DNA of 64,000 nt from Emiliania huxleyi CCMP1516 (GCF_000372725.1 NW_005202428.1:2412873-2476872), one strand, 5' to 3'; counted from the first letter of the stretch, positions 49,003 through 59,904 are shown. Notes: a model not told the origin generated them from the letters alone. Numbers and translations: made by a program.

Positions 49003-49813
49003 TTAGTGGCGCAGTGCAGTGGCCGGGTTGCCCCACCACAGCCGCAACCGCCGGCGCCGGGCGGGGGGCCGAGGAGTGGGAGCTGGGAGAGACCTCGTAT
49101 TAGTTCTCATGTTCTCTGTGGACTCTGCTCTCTGGTCTGTGCGGCTCTCTATCGCATCGACTTTTCACGAACTTGAACTTGACGATACCAAAACTTCGTG
49201 TGGTTATTATTGTTCTCATTCAGATTTGCCTTTCAATATACATCTCCACCCGGAATCCCGCTCTACGCGGACTATACGCGCTATATGGTCTATGCCGCGG
49301 ATAACCCCGGCGCCCCATGACGCGCCAAGGGTGTGCGGAGCTGCGGCGTCGCCGCGCCATGCGCCACATGGGGGGTTGGGTTGGCTCGATGGGCGGGACG
49401 ACGCCAGCTCCCGTTGTGCGTTGAGCGATGAGAGCGTTGACCGCGTCCCGCGCGTTGTGTCGGCGTTGACCGTTGTCGTAAAAAAAATGTATATGTGCAG
49501 AGAGATCTCACAAGATCTCTTTCGCGGGGAGACGGAGACTGACAACCGCTATCCGGACTGGCGGCCAGGCGCCAGCGTGGGCCGGGCAACGACAGGCACA
49601 TGCCTACCCTGCGCGTCGGTGTGACGCACTCATTCATCGCCGGTGCGCAACGACTGCGAGACTACTCCGCTGGCCGAATCCCCTTGACGCAAGCTACCCG
49701 CAGGCGGTCAGGCGCGCGAAGGTCCGCCCACCCTGCCGCGCCCACCCCCCCCCACCCCCCCCACCCGTCCCGCCGCTCGGGTTGGGGTTGGCGCGCAGCG
49801 TCGGGTCGCGGCA
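49003..49813. other. Intergenic, no supported gene
   Basis: Mixed composition with lower GC at 49140-49260. A C-rich run at 49740-49770. Confidence 0.4.
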
Positions 49814-51425
49814 TCACGTGTTGGTCTTTTCGATGCGGATCTGCTTGTCAAAGAGCACCTGCTGGTTGAGCTGCGCCATCGCCATGTCGGCCGAGGCGGG
49901 GTCCGAGAACGAGACAAAGCCGTACCCCTTTGGCATGCCCGTGTCCTTGTCGATGGTCATCTCCGCGCGCAACAGCTCGCCGAACGGCTGGAAGGTCTGG
50001 CGCAGCAGGTCGTCGGAGAATGGCGGGCCCTGCCCCTTTGCGGCGACGAAAAGGTTGGCGCCGGGAGGGCCCTTGGTCTTACCACCCACGCGCGGGGCCA
50101 TCCCCATGCCGCCGCCGGGCATGCCCATGCCGCCGCCCATCCGCCCCATCTCTGCCGGCTTCTCCCACGAGGAGGCGCCGGTGGACGCATTGTAGTAGTA
50201 CAAGTGGCCGTCCGGCGAGTAGTGCTCGCTCCACGCGCCGCCGCCGCCGGGCGCGCCGCCCGGGCCTGGGTTCGGGTGGCCGTAGCCGTACCCCCCTCCC
50301 CCCCCGTGCCCTCCTCCGCCGTACGGGGGCGGGTAGCCCCCCCCCGGGTGGCCGTAGCCGGCGGGGGCGGCGTGCGGCGGCCGCTGCTGGAGCGCGCTGA
50401 CGGCTTGCTGCCACTGCTGGCAGAGGGAGGAGAGCTCTGCGTGCTGCGCGCGGAGCTGCTGCACCTCGGCGCGCATCGCCTCAAGCTCCGAGTTGCCGCC
50501 GCCCTCCGCCGAGGCCTCCGCCGGGGCCGCAGCTGCAGCGCCGCCCTCCGAGCCAGCCTCTGCCGCAGCCCCAGCCTCGCCGGTGGCGCCATTCTCCGCC
50601 CCGTCGCCCCCCGCCGGCGGCGCCGCCGGCTCCTCCGAAGCAGGCTCCGACTCCGGCGCCGCCGCCTCCCCTCCAACTTCCGCCCCCGCCCCTGCCTCCG
50701 CCGCCGCCTCCGGCTCCGCAGCAGCCTCCGGCTCCGCAGCAGCCTCCGGCTCCGCCGCGGCCTCTGGCTCCAGTCTCGGCTTCTTGGCCGCGGGCTCAGG
50801 CGACGCCTCGGGCTCTGGCTCCGCAGCAGCCTCCGGCTCCGCCGCCGCCGCCTCCGGCTCCGCCACCGCCGCCTCTGGCTCCGCCACCGCCGCCTCTGGC
50901 TCCGCCGCCGCCGCCTCTGGCTCCGCCGCCGCCTCCGGTTCCGCCGCCATCGGCTCGGGCTCGGCGACCGGTTCTGGCGTGGGCTCGGCGACAGGCGCGG
51001 CCTCCTCGGCGGGCGGCTTGACGGGCGCCTCGGCCTCGGCCGCTGGGGCCTCCGCCCCAGCTGTCAGCGCCTCGTGTAGCCGCGCCGCCAGCTCCTTCTT
51101 GAGGCCGTTTGTTGGCAGCCCGCGGGCTCCGAGCGCCTCTTTGAGCTCAGCGACCTATCGGCGCGCGGCGGAGGCGGGTGGCCGGGAGGTGGCCGGCGGC
51201 CGACCGGGCGCGGGCGTCGGGGCGGCTGCTCGCGCTCAGTCCTGTTGAGCTTGATCTTTGGAGGCCCACCGAAGTGTCGCCACAAAGGTGTGTTTTGACA
51301 TCCTCGCGAGAGCCGGCACGCGCGGGGGAGGGCGCGCGGCGGCGCGCGGCGCGGCGGGGGCGAGCGCGGGCGCAGCTCACCTTGAGCCCGTTCACATCCT
51401 CCGGCGTGAGCTCCGTCGCCACCAT
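49814..51425 (-). CDS. SAP-WW-RRM nuclear RNA-binding protein, 2 exons
   Basis: Exons 51381-51425 and 49814-51154 (GT-AG intron, phase 0) give 461 residues. The intron splits a SAP motif (DVNGLKVAELKEALGARGLP, then NGLKKELAARL), which binds DNA/chromatin. Next come a long AEPEA repeat, a basic KKPRLEP, a coiled coil (LEAMRAEVQQLRAQHAELSS) and a Gly/Tyr/Pro-rich linker. A WW domain (about 322-348: AWSEHYSPDGHLYYYN...SSWEKP) and a C-terminal RRM (about 378-458, RNP2 NLFVAA, RNP1 KGYGFVSF) follow. The RRM resembles those of CELF/Bruno splicing regulators. The set points to transcription-coupled RNA processing. Confidence 0.85.
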
Positions 51426-52489
51426 ATCTCTGCCCACTCACAGCAGGCAGCACACGATCGAGGAGGCCTCGGGAAAGAAGAACTCACTAGGAGAAGGTGC
51501 TCTGCGAACTGCCTCGCGCGAGGGGCGTGTGGCATCTCTCGCGAGTCTTGGAATAGTCTTCCCTGACCCCGCCCCCGCCGGCCCGCCTGCCCTGCCCGCC
51601 TGGCCGACAAGATCTCTTCACCTTCTCATTGGTGGAGTATAGGTACGAGAGGGGTGTGGCATCTCTTGCGGGTCTCGCCAGGGGCGCCTACTAACCTCGC
51701 TTGCGAGGGGCGTGTGGCATGTCTGAACGGACTCGTGAGGGGTGCCTGCCTACCTCGCTTCGTCGAAGCGGCGCTTCATACCCACACCCACCCCGCCGCA
51801 TTCGTCGCCGGCGCGCGATACGTTCCCGTCGGCCGGACTGTCCTCGCCGAGTGCGTGCCGCTGAGGCGGGACGCACTCAGGGACAGTGCCGGCGGGACGC
51901 GGCTCGAGAGGCGGCTCCCGCGGAGGCACGGCTGGCACCCGTGGCGCGGGGCTCGTCTTCGGAAAGACCAGGATCGCTCTACTGGCAAACTTCTGGCTGA
52001 CACGCGCGCCCGGTCGAGCCTTCGGTGGGCGCGCTGCGGTCGCACGCCTACCCAAGTCATATGCCACGGCGTGCGATCTAGATTCAGCACACGCGCCTCT
52101 CTGCTCGCATCCACTCATCCAATGAACTGTCGTCACCCATGAGTGCGAGATAGGGCTAGCGGCTGGCCAATAGCCTGTGAGGAGGGCGTCCATAGACACC
52201 TCACAAGACCCCACACACGGTCTCGTCCGTGCCTTGTGGCCGGCGACGAGATTGCTAGAGGCGGAGCAAGCCTGCTCTAGTCTCACACGTTCGCCCTGTC
52301 GCCTGTCTGTGTTGTTGTGCTGTTGTTTGTCTCTTGGCACCTTGGAGTGCTGGGGGGGGCGACAGGGGGGACGTGGCCTGAGTGATGTGTACGCCCACTC
52401 AGGATGTGTGGCAGCCCGCTGGCTGTGTGTCTCGTGAGCTTGTTTGTGTCTGTGTGTCGCTCGTGCGTGTCGTCATCATCTGTCTTGCG
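51426..52489. other. Intergenic with degenerate GAGGGGCGTGTGGCATCTCT repeats
   Basis: Related segments at about 51520, 51648 and 51704 share GAGGGG(C/T)GTGTGGCAT followed by CTCTTGCG-type sequence. No gene is supported on either strand. Confidence 0.4.
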
Positions 52490-52560
52490 TCCACCCATAC
52501 CGCGTTGGTGTCCAGTCCGAGCCTGACTGTTCTTCACCTTCCTACATACATACATACATA
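52490..52560 (-). repeat. Dispersed repeat with TATG head, copy 2
   Basis: Reverse complement of 6348-6416. Confidence 0.6.
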
Positions 52561-52747
52561 GCTCCCTCCGATCCTCTTCCCTGGGTTGTCGCTTTTCTTT
52601 CTTTCTTTCGGCGGCAAGGGCAAGGCCGCCAAGAAGGACTGGGCGAGCGTCGCGCGCGGACTCGCTGCCCGCTCCCCGTACGACGGCGGCCCCCGCCTCG
52701 AGTCCAACGAGGCCTCCCTCTACGAGGGGAGCGACGACGAGCTCTAG
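52561..52747 (+). pseudogene. Gene 3' fragment fused to a TTTC tail
   Basis: A short TTTC-tailed element end (52563-52609) runs directly into an open frame of 46 codons, GGKGKAAKKDWASVARGLAA then RSPYDGGPRLESNEASLYEG and SDDEL before a TAG at 52747. The composition and acidic end are protein-like, but no start or upstream exon exists, so it looks like the remaining last exon of a gene cut by an insertion or rearrangement. Family unknown. Confidence 0.45.
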
Positions 52748-52830
52748 AAGCGGCCGCCGAGCCCTCCCCGCGGCGCAACTCTAGCAGCGCCGCGGGCAGG
52801 GCGGCTCGCACATCGCCCGCGCGCGCATCC

Positions 52831-52872
52831 GAGCGAGCGAGCGAGCGAGCGAGCACCACACATCACACACAC

Positions 52873-52911
<39 letters not shown>

Positions 52912-52961
52912 CACACACACACACACACACACACAAAACACACACACAAACACACACCACC
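52831..52961. repeat. GAGC and CA microsatellites
   Basis: (GAGC)n at 52831-52854, then over 100 bp of (CA)n with a few AAA interruptions. Confidence 0.95.
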
Positions 52962-53022
52962 CCAGAAAGCCTGAGGAGCTGTGCAGCGGCTAGATATGTC
53001 ATATGTGTCTGTGTGCTGTTGT

Positions 53023-53222
53023 TATGACCCCCCCGATGAGCACACCAGCGAGGGAGGGCGAGACGATCGAGGGGTCCCGTACACCATGCGGAATCGACCC
53101 TATCCAGTGCTCAAGTGCTCAAGTCTCTGTGTGCTGTGTGGTGCGCCCTCCGAGCGGGGCGGGGTCTGCCCGTCGGGTTGTCGCCCATCTCTCGGGAGAT
53201 GTCTGCTCTATTTATTTATTTA
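53023..53222 (+). mobile_element. SINE-like repeat 3' end followed by ATTT-ending repeat
   Basis: 53023-53130 matches the last ~105 bp of the 18430-18800 repeat. 53186-53222 matches the GCCCATCTCT...CTATTTATTT unit of 28805 and 43968. Confidence 0.65.
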
Positions 53223-53350
53223 GCGCAACCAGTGGGAGGCCCGCGCCTGCCCCCGTGGGCCGGGTGCAACCCCTGTCCTATACGAGAGAGGAATCCCTGG
53301 GACCCTTGTCGTGTGCCCCTGCTCTACGGGAAATCTTCTGTATATCGTGA

Positions 53351-53596
53351 ATGAATCGCCGAGTATCGCCTAATATCGCCTATATCGCGCTTCTGGCGAC
53401 TGCACAGGGGGCGACAAGGGGTCGATGCGGCTCAGCGTGGAGCTTCCGAAGCAGCGCCGCAGAGTGCGCAAGGCGGTGTCTCGACTGCGAACGGTGCCGC
53501 TACATCTCGTTCTCCGTCGGCTTCCGCGACTGCTCTTGGTACGCTCTTCGGCCGAAGGCGGTCCAAATGTGGCGCGCCTCTCGACTCGCCGCGTGA
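53351..53596 (+). CDS. Cys-rich apple/PAN-like domain fragment
   Basis: After an acceptor-like GACTGCACAG (53402-53411) preceded by TATCGCC repeats, the exon encodes AAECARRCLDCERCRYISFS and VGFRDCSWYALRPKAVQMW, then a stop at 53596. The spacing of Cys with aromatic residues resembles PAN/apple-type extracellular modules. Upstream exons are not identified, so this is a 3' exon or a gene remnant. Confidence 0.4.
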   Translation: MNRRVSPNIAYIALLATAQGATRGRCGSAWSFRSSAAECARRCLDCERCRYISFSVGFRDCSWYALRPKAVQMWRASRLAA

Positions 53597-54349
53597 GCGC
53601 CCCATTCGCCATGCATGTAGGTTCCATGCCTGCGACTTGGAGGCGCTCAACCAGCCGGCTAACCACTTCACAGCGCGGGTCACCGCCTCGTGGCTGATGG
53701 GCGCCTGAGGGGCCAGGAGTAACCAGGACGACACACCTGTGTACTCACAGAGAAGGTGGTACATTTTAGAGAGACAGAGTAGTAATCGCGAGCGCATCGA
53801 TTACCCTCTTGCTGCCCAGGTTCCGACCCTCTGCGTGGCCGACTCACACAGCGAGCCTTCCTGTCTCCCTGCTGCTGATTCATCGGTCGTGCTCAGTCAA
53901 GATATTGTAGAGACCGACCATATGCACAATATCTTGACTGAGAGCTAAGCCCAGTTCGACGATCGGCAGCCTCACCGCGGGTCGCGCCGCTGTGCAGCGA
54001 GAGCCAGGCTCGCCCGGCGAAGGTGACCAGAGAGTGCTCAACAAATACCAGAAAAAATCAGGGAGCCTCAGAGAGTGCCACTGCCATCACCCAGGCCGCG
54101 GGAGCCGATCGGCTGCGCCGAGGACAGCTCCCTCAGTGTGCTCCGCGGCTCACCAGTGTGCGCCGCGGCGCCGTCCAGCCACTTTGGCGGCCAGCCACCG
54201 GTCGAGTTCTTCGACTCTGGAGGACAGAAAGGTACCGTCTGAAAGGTATTTTCATGCTCTATTGACTGGCGAAAAAATCCCCCGCAAAATGTTTTCACAG
54301 CGGGCGTGATTCACACCGAAGCATGAGCAAAGCATCGGGCAGCAAGAGG
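53597..54349. other. Intergenic with a strong hairpin
   Basis: No gene is supported. See the hairpin at 53892-53942. Confidence 0.4.
53892..53942. repeat. Perfect 17-bp-stem hairpin
   Basis: CTCAGTCAAGATATTGT and its exact inverse ACAATATCTTGACTGAG flank a 17-nt loop. It is lower in GC than its surroundings. Size and shape would suit a small-RNA precursor or a decayed inverted-repeat end. Confidence 0.85.
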
Positions 54350-54945
54350 TTACTCGTGCACGATCCGTCCGTCCCGGTCCTCCTCCCGCGCCATGACGGT
54401 CGCAGGGTACCAGCGCTCGCTGTCGCAGAAGATCTCGAGGCGCGATCCGGTGGGCAGGACAGTGTGGCCGTCGAGCGCCGCCCTGGCATCCTCGCGCTGT
54501 CGCTTCCGCCGCTTCGCCTTCGTCTCCTTGCTGCGCAGCAGGGTGTAGTTCGGGCCCACCTCCGCCATGCTGTCCAGCACGTGGACGGCGCTCGCCATCT
54601 CGACCGCGTCGTCCTCCGGCGGAAGCTCCGCGTCGCTCGCGGCCGCTTCCCGAGCGCGCGCTCGTCGCGCATCCGCTCGTGGTCCGACGCGCCACGCCGG
54701 CGCCCGTGTGCCTCGCCGCCGCGTCCGGCGACGGCATCGATGCTGTCCGCACGAGCGTGACTCGCCACTCCACGACCTCCACGACCTCCACGGCCCTGAC
54801 TGTCAATCGCACAACAGCGTGACTCCACGACCGCCGAAAAGTCGAGCGCCCTCCCCAAATCTCGAACACATCTCGAACCGTCGCACATTGTACATACATA
54901 CATATTGAATAGGAATATCGCGCAGTATCGCGTAACATCGCGCAA
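54350..54945 (-). pseudogene. Tudor-like gene fragment, copy 2 (truncated)
   Basis: Nearly identical to 25200-25700 on the other strand, including DSERWYPATVMAREED. It breaks off at GRIVHE inside the Tudor-like barrel, where the sequence switches to unrelated DNA at about 54352. The 5' side differs by small insertions. Confidence 0.7.
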
Positions 54946-55811
54946 TTATCACGCAATATCGCTGCCCCCAACCCACCCCCTTCCGTCCGTGTCGCTCCCC
55001 GCTCCCCGCTCCCGTTCCCCTGTGTCCCTAATCGTCCTTCCAAGATCCTGTGCTCGTGGGGACCCTGTCCTTACCCCATCTCTCGTTCGGCGCGTCCGTT
55101 TTGTTTACGAGGTGGCATGAAGGTCGCTGCGACGGTGGGCGAGAGACTGGGACGAGCGATATGCAGATGGGGAGAGGCTGGCGCCCGAGCCGACAAACCG
55201 GAGACGGATTTTGTGTTTTGTTTGTTGAGACGGCCGTCAACACTTCTCGGCTTGGGTGACTCGTGAAATCGGTCGGTGGCACGTCTGACGTCTGCGGGTC
55301 AGTCTGTGCCCGTTTGCTTCATCTTCTCCCCCCTCTCGCTCTCCGGCGCGGGCGCGCGGCGGCGGTTGTTTCTTAATCTTATTGAGTTATTCTTTACTTT
55401 CTTTCCTTTCCGTTTATGGATTATGCAGACAACGCACAATATCATATATCAATAATGAATAAATAAACAAAGCCTCCTCCGTGAAAGATCAGTACGATGT
55501 GCTCACGAAAGTTTTCAAAAAAGCGAGCGGCCCTGCGAACGTCTCGGGGGCGGCGGTGGCGGGGTTGCGCAGGCCTCCGCTCCCACACGCCCGTTCGGAT
55601 AGGCTGCGCGCAGGGGCCGCGCCGCCTCGATTTCGCATCTCCGCTCCGCGGCCGACTGAGGGGCCAGCTCGCCCGGCGACAAGCCCAGCCATCGCCCAGC
55701 GCCCCGTATTGACGGAGGGCACGCAAAAAACCCGCACCTACGACTAGGGTGAGCCCGTGAGGGCGTCGGTGTCGGCCGCGGGCGGGCTGCGAGGAGGGCG
55801 CGGGTGGGAGC
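54946..55811. other. Intergenic with element remnants
   Basis: 55018-55125 is the third copy of the AAGATCCTG...GGGACCCTGTC repeat. It runs into GAGGTGGCATGAAGGTCGCT (55114 on), related to the TTTC element's coding end. 55360-55470 is AT-rich. No gene is supported. Confidence 0.4.
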
Positions 55812-56489
55812 ATGGGAGATGCACCACCGCTCGACGAAGACGCGCCCGACGAAGCCCTGCTTGCGGAGGATGGTCGATCCTCACCTACTAGCGTCGGGCG
55901 TGTGCGAAAAAGAGCGCAAATCGGAGCTCAACTCGCGCGCGGCTGGGAAAGGGGTGTGGCACCCCTCCGAAGGCGCCTCGCGAGGAGCTGCTGCTGCCTC
56001 CAAACGCGCTCGGGCAGCACGTCGGCGCGCCTGCGGGGTTGGGGAGGTGAAACTATGCTTGCTGGCACGCGCATCCCGCACCACCCCCACGTCCGCGCGC
56101 ACCATGCCGCCATCCCACCTCACAGCCAAGCGCCATCGCCGTCGGACGCGGCGACGCCGAGCGGTGGCCTCGCAGACGACGAGCGCGATGAGGCCGCCGC
56201 GCCGCCGGAGTGGCCGGCGCGTGCCAGCCGCTGGCCCGCCCAGCGTGGCGGGACCGGCTCGCCCATCCTGGCCCGCGCGCTTGCCGACGCGAGAAGATCG
56301 CGCGGGAGGGCAAATCTTGGGCAAAATGCCCTGTTTGCCAATCCTTCACGGCGACTTCACGTCGGAACGAGTCGGATCGACGACTCGCCGCCTGCACCAG
56401 CGTGTGCGCCTTGCAATTCTATACAGAATCGACACGTGGTACGTCTTCTCAATCGCTCGTGGAGAGGAGCTACGGCCATTCCTAAGTAG
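55812..56489 (+). CDS. Possible hypothetical protein
   Basis: A 225-codon ATG frame starting MGDAPPLDEDAPDEALLAED, disordered and Ala/Arg/Pro-rich throughout. No domain is visible and an overlapping plus frame is also open, so coding is doubtful. Confidence 0.2.
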   Translation: MGDAPPLDEDAPDEALLAEDGRSSPTSVGRVRKRAQIGAQLARGWERGVAPLRRRLARSCCCLQTRSGSTSARLRGWGGETMLAGTRIPHHPHVRAHHAAIPPHSQAPSPSDAATPSGGLADDERDEAAAPPEWPARASRWPAQRGGTGSPILARALADARRSRGRANLGQNALFANPSRRLHVGTSRIDDSPPAPACAPCNSIQNRHVVRLLNRSWRGATAIPK

Positions 56490-56530
56490 TGTTCAACGAC
56501 GTTGAACAATGTTCAACGTCGTTGAACACG
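56490..56530. repeat. 41-bp double palindrome (cruciform)
   Basis: GTGTTCAACGACGTTGAAC and its exact inverse GTTCAACGTCGTTGAACAC are separated by AAT. Each 19-bp arm contains its own GTTCAAC...GTTGAAC palindrome. Confidence 0.9.
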
Positions 56531-56544
56531 GTCCAGTAACCGAA

Positions 56545-56870
56545 TGGCGCGGTTCACGCCTCGGCCCTCGCACAACAGAGAGAGAGATGCACTCTGCATG
56601 GTGGGACATAAAAGAGAGCGAGTACTTGGGCGAGTAGGCCGTGCGGTCGACGCTGCCGCGCGCGACTTTGCGCGCGAGGCGGCGCAGCTTGAGAACGGCG
56701 GTGGCGAGAAGCCGCCGCCAAACGTCTCGTGGAGCAGCAGGTTGAAGTTGTTGCGCTTGACAAAGATCGCGTCGTGGTAGAAACCGCGATGCGTTGACGT
56801 AGCCATGGCCGGTCTTGTGGGAGAAGGGTTGGCCGGGCTGCCCGCGCGCCTTGCAGCCCATGTTTAGGCG
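56545..56870 (-). pseudogene. Decayed coding fragment with two compensating frameshifts
   Basis: In one minus frame the peptide reads HKTGHGYVNASRF. It then makes sense only in a second frame (YHDAIFVKRNNFNLLLHETF, GGGFSPPPFS) and returns to the first (LKLRRLARKVARGS, AYSPKYSLSFMSHHAEC). The order gives one coherent protein of over 90 residues if one base is gained near 56786 and one is lost near 56698. Family unknown. Confidence 0.4.
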
Positions 56871-57392
56871 GCGGGCCTTCTATTCGGTGTGTTGCCAAAG
56901 GCGTAGGGGAGTGGCCAACGGAGGCGGGCGTGCCCGCGCCACTCGAGGCGTTGCCAACACCCGTTGTTGTTGTTTGGTTTTCAAAAAATCTCCTAAAAAT
57001 CTCTCTGTGTGGCAATGACATGTCACATGAGAGAGAGCGCGCGCGGGCCGCGGGCGCGGCGGCGCGCGCATGGGGGCATACAAGATACATGCGTGTCCGT
57101 GATTCGGTCCGTGCGTGTGGAGTGCAACCTGCGCAGGCGCGCCTCGCAAGAATGAAGAAACACCTTTCCATATCTGACTCAGATGCCAGTACTGTTTCGA
57201 AACGACCAAAATGCCCCGGTCCCTTTCGCCTTTGAAGCGCGACGACCCCTGCTAGCTTGTAACTACTGCAGGAGGAGGGACTCGCCTAACGGGACATGCC
57301 CCGTGACGTGTCGTGGACATGCACATTTGCCTGACTGGGGAGCGTGCCCATGACTGGGGAGCCTCCGGCGGGAGCGGCAGGGAGGTGCGTGG
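56871..57392. other. Intergenic, no supported gene
   Basis: Nothing recognised apart from Arg-rich open frames. Confidence 0.35.
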
Positions 57393-58330
57393 TCACACGC
57401 CTCCGCCCTGGCTCTCCCTCTCCCTCTTCTCCTGCAGCACCGCCCGCAGCGTGGCGCGCGGCAGGCTCGCCGGGTCCGCAAAGGCCGCGTGCCAGAGCGC
57501 GTTAAGCCGCTCGAAGCCGGCGTGGCAGGGGTGGCGCAGGTCCCACGGCTTGGCCATCGTGAAGTGAAGAATGCGGACCTCCCCCAGCCGGCAGAGGCCG
57601 CGGTGCCTCGCGTACAGCCCCTTGGTCGCGTTGAAGCACCATGGCAGCGCCCTCCACGAGCACGGCGGCCCCGCGCCGGCCGCCCCTCGGTCGTGCGCAA
57701 AGTAGCGGTTGAGGAAATCCTGCTCGGCAAAGGCGAACGAGGCCAGGTCCGAGGCGGCGAGGGCGGCCCGCATCGCCTCCGCCGTCGCGCGGCACGGCGA
57801 GAGGACCAGCAGCCCTGCGTTGAAGTAGTGGGCAGGTGGCGCTCCCGCTGGCGGCGACAAGTAGGGGCAGCCGCCGCTGCGCCCTGAGACGCAGCTGCAC
57901 TCGGGAACGGCGTGCAGCGCTGCGCCGCCGCAGAGCCGGTCGCCAAGCAGCTCGTCGCAGTTTTTGAGCAGCAGCATGTCCGCGTCGAGATAGCACAGCC
58001 GCGAAAACTCGTCCTCCCACTCCCACATCCGGAGCTTGGTCCAGCAGTGCGCAAAGTGAGCACAGGCATAGTGGGCTGCGCCAGCTGGCAAGTCGGGCGG
58101 CGCCACCTCGCGCACCTCGCAGCGGGCCAGCGCTTCGAGGCGGCCTCGCACTGCCGGCGGCACCGCCGCAGTCACGATCACGACGAGCGGGTAAGCGCTC
58201 TCGCTCGCAGTCAGAGAGCTGTGCAGCGCAATCACACCAGGGAGGTAGCTCGTGTCTGACAGTAGCGTGACGAACGCCCGCCGGGGAGTAGCGGGCGGCG
58301 TGATGGCGAGTGCGGCGTGGCTTTTCTTTT
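57393..58330 (-). CDS. GT8 family glycosyltransferase (glycogenin/galactinol-synthase type), start unresolved
   Basis: The frame encodes about 300 residues of a GT-A fold enzyme. RAFVTLLSDTSYLPGVIALH is the nucleotide-sugar-binding first strand. KLRMWEWEDEFSRLCYLDAD contains the metal-binding DxD (DAD), followed by MLLLKNCDELL. Acceptor-side motifs are YFNAGLLVLSP, FAEQDFLNRYF and the His in ILHFTMAKPW. These match GT8 enzymes that transfer glucose or galactose from UDP-sugars. The frame is open through a poly-C run upstream with no ATG before the core, so a 5' exon is missing. It ends at 57393 with a charged tail. Confidence 0.8.
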
Positions 58331-58688
58331 TCAGCGATTGTCGTGAGTATTGGGGGGGGGGGGGCACGAGTCGCTTTGAAGCGACTCCTGTCCGTGTACC
58401 TGTGTTTCAGTGCCAGTGCGCACTCCTCCTCCTCTCTTCCTTGCTTTCGTCTGGAATCGTCTCGGCCTATCGACCTCGGCCGCGCTTCGCCGTAATAAAT
58501 AAATACAACGGACATCCCAAGCTAGGGCTGGGTCGAGGACAGACACGTCCCCACCTTTGCAGGATTTTGCAAAAGCGAGGGGGGAGCGCGCTTCGCCGCC
58601 CTCGGCGCTTCTGCCCAGCGCGATTTCTTTTGGTCTTTGTGCTCTTGCTTCCACCGCTAGTCGAGCCTGGCACACGTACGGGCAGCGA
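58331..58688. other. Region between GT8 and NDUFA1-like genes
   Basis: Must hold the missing 5' end of the GT8 gene and the NDUFA1-like promoter. It includes a 13-bp G run at 58352. Confidence 0.35.
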
Positions 58689-59004
58689 ATGCCGCTCGCA
58701 GCGCTCACGCCCCTCGCTATCATCAGCGGCTGCCTGACGGTAGCCGGCGTGGGGATGCACCTGAACCACTGGCTCTTCACCGGCGAGGTGTGCGGCGCCC
58801 CCGCTGGCGCTGGCGCGCGCGCAGCTTCCGCACCCCGCCGCCGCCCCGCCGCACGCACCTGCTCAGCCCGCCCCACGCTGCGCCGCACTCACCCCTCCGT
58901 CCGCGCGTTGCCCACTCCAGTGGAACAGGTCCGACACGGACCGCTGGAAGGAGGGCCTCTGGTCGCGGGACCGCCTCATCAAAAAGGGCTACATTAAGCA
59001 GTGA
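58689..59004 (+). CDS. NDUFA1 (MWFE)-like complex I subunit, 2 exons
   Basis: Exons 58689-58787 and 58921-59004 join (GT-AG, phase 0) to 60 residues: one N-terminal transmembrane helix (LTPLAIISGCLTVAGVGM), a short HLNHWLF connection, then WNRSDTDRWKEGLWSRDRLI and a Lys-rich end. Size, single helix and the W...RDR pattern match the small accessory subunit NDUFA1 of mitochondrial complex I, which anchors the membrane arm. The protein is very short, so the call is tentative. Confidence 0.5.
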
Positions 59005-59360
59005 TCCCCGCCCCCCCGCCACCTCGCTGTGTACATTAACGTTGCACACCCAGCAGTGAGATTTGGTGTGGCGCATTCTGAATCTACTAGGCCCATATTT
59101 AGACGCGCATAAGCGCCGCACGGTTGCGTCTGCGCCGGCGCGCGCCGCTTCGCTGGGGCGCGCCGTTCTCTCTCGTTACGGGCTGTGTCTTGCGCGCGTG
59201 GCCGCGCGACGAAATACATGCTGCCGAGTGCCACGGAAAAATCAAGGAGACGCCACACGGATCCGCGGACCGCGCGCCACCACCCCACACCCGCCTGCAC
59301 CCTGACCCTCGACCCCACATATTACGCAGTCAAAAACGCAACAAGCATCACGCCGTGCCC
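59005..59360. other. Intergenic between convergent genes
   Basis: No feature seen. Confidence 0.35.
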
Positions 59361-59904
59361 TCATCGCACCTCGCCGGCTGCCTTTTTCTTCGCGTACTGC
59401 GCCGGGGTCCACGCCTTCACCTGGCGAGAGCCGGGCCGGGCGGCGGTGATGGTGGAGGCGGCGTGGGCGGCGGCGGCGGCGAAGGGTGGCGTTGCACGCA
59501 CAGGCGGAGAGGGCGGCGGCGGTGAGGGAGGAGGCGGTGGATGCGGGCGTGCTCGCCTGAAAAGCGTGGATCTCTTTTATCTCTTCCGCCAGCAGGTCCT
59601 GCACCGCCCGATGGCGCTCGAGCAGAGCCACGCCATCAAACGCGCCGGCAACAACGACGCACTGAACCTTCTGGCCGCAGCCATCCCCGTGTGCCTCGAC
59701 GGAGACGTAGCTCGGCGCGAGCTCCGATTCATACAGCTTGGCCTTCATCTGGCCAGCGATGCCGCTCGTTGCGGTGTCGCTGCCGCCGTGCGCGTGCTCG
59801 CCCGCACCGTGCAATTCATGGCTGTCGTGGCTGTGACCGGCGGTGCACGGCCTTCCAGCGTGATCGTGCTCGTGCGCGTCCTCGACGTGCCCGTGCGTCG
59901 CCAT
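59361..59904 (-). CDS. BolA-like protein, 2 exons
   Basis: Exons 59557-59904 and 59361-59420 give 135 residues. A His-rich N-terminal extension (HVEDAHEHDHAGRPCTAGHS) precedes a complete BolA domain: MKAKLYESELAPSYVSVEAH, DGCGQ (Cys76), VVVAGAFDGVALLERHRAVQ and AEEIKEIHAFQVKAWTPAQY. The Cys and the C-terminal His (His114) are the Fe-S ligands shared with monothiol glutaredoxins in cytosolic or organellar iron-sulfur metabolism. The domain end is only rebuilt by a GC-AG intron (59421-59556, donor GCGAGC). BOLA2-like is the closest type by eye. The His-rich leader is unusual. Confidence 0.9.

Noticed and set aside
52744..53002. Cys/Val-repeat frames
   Set aside because: Produced entirely by the CA microsatellite.
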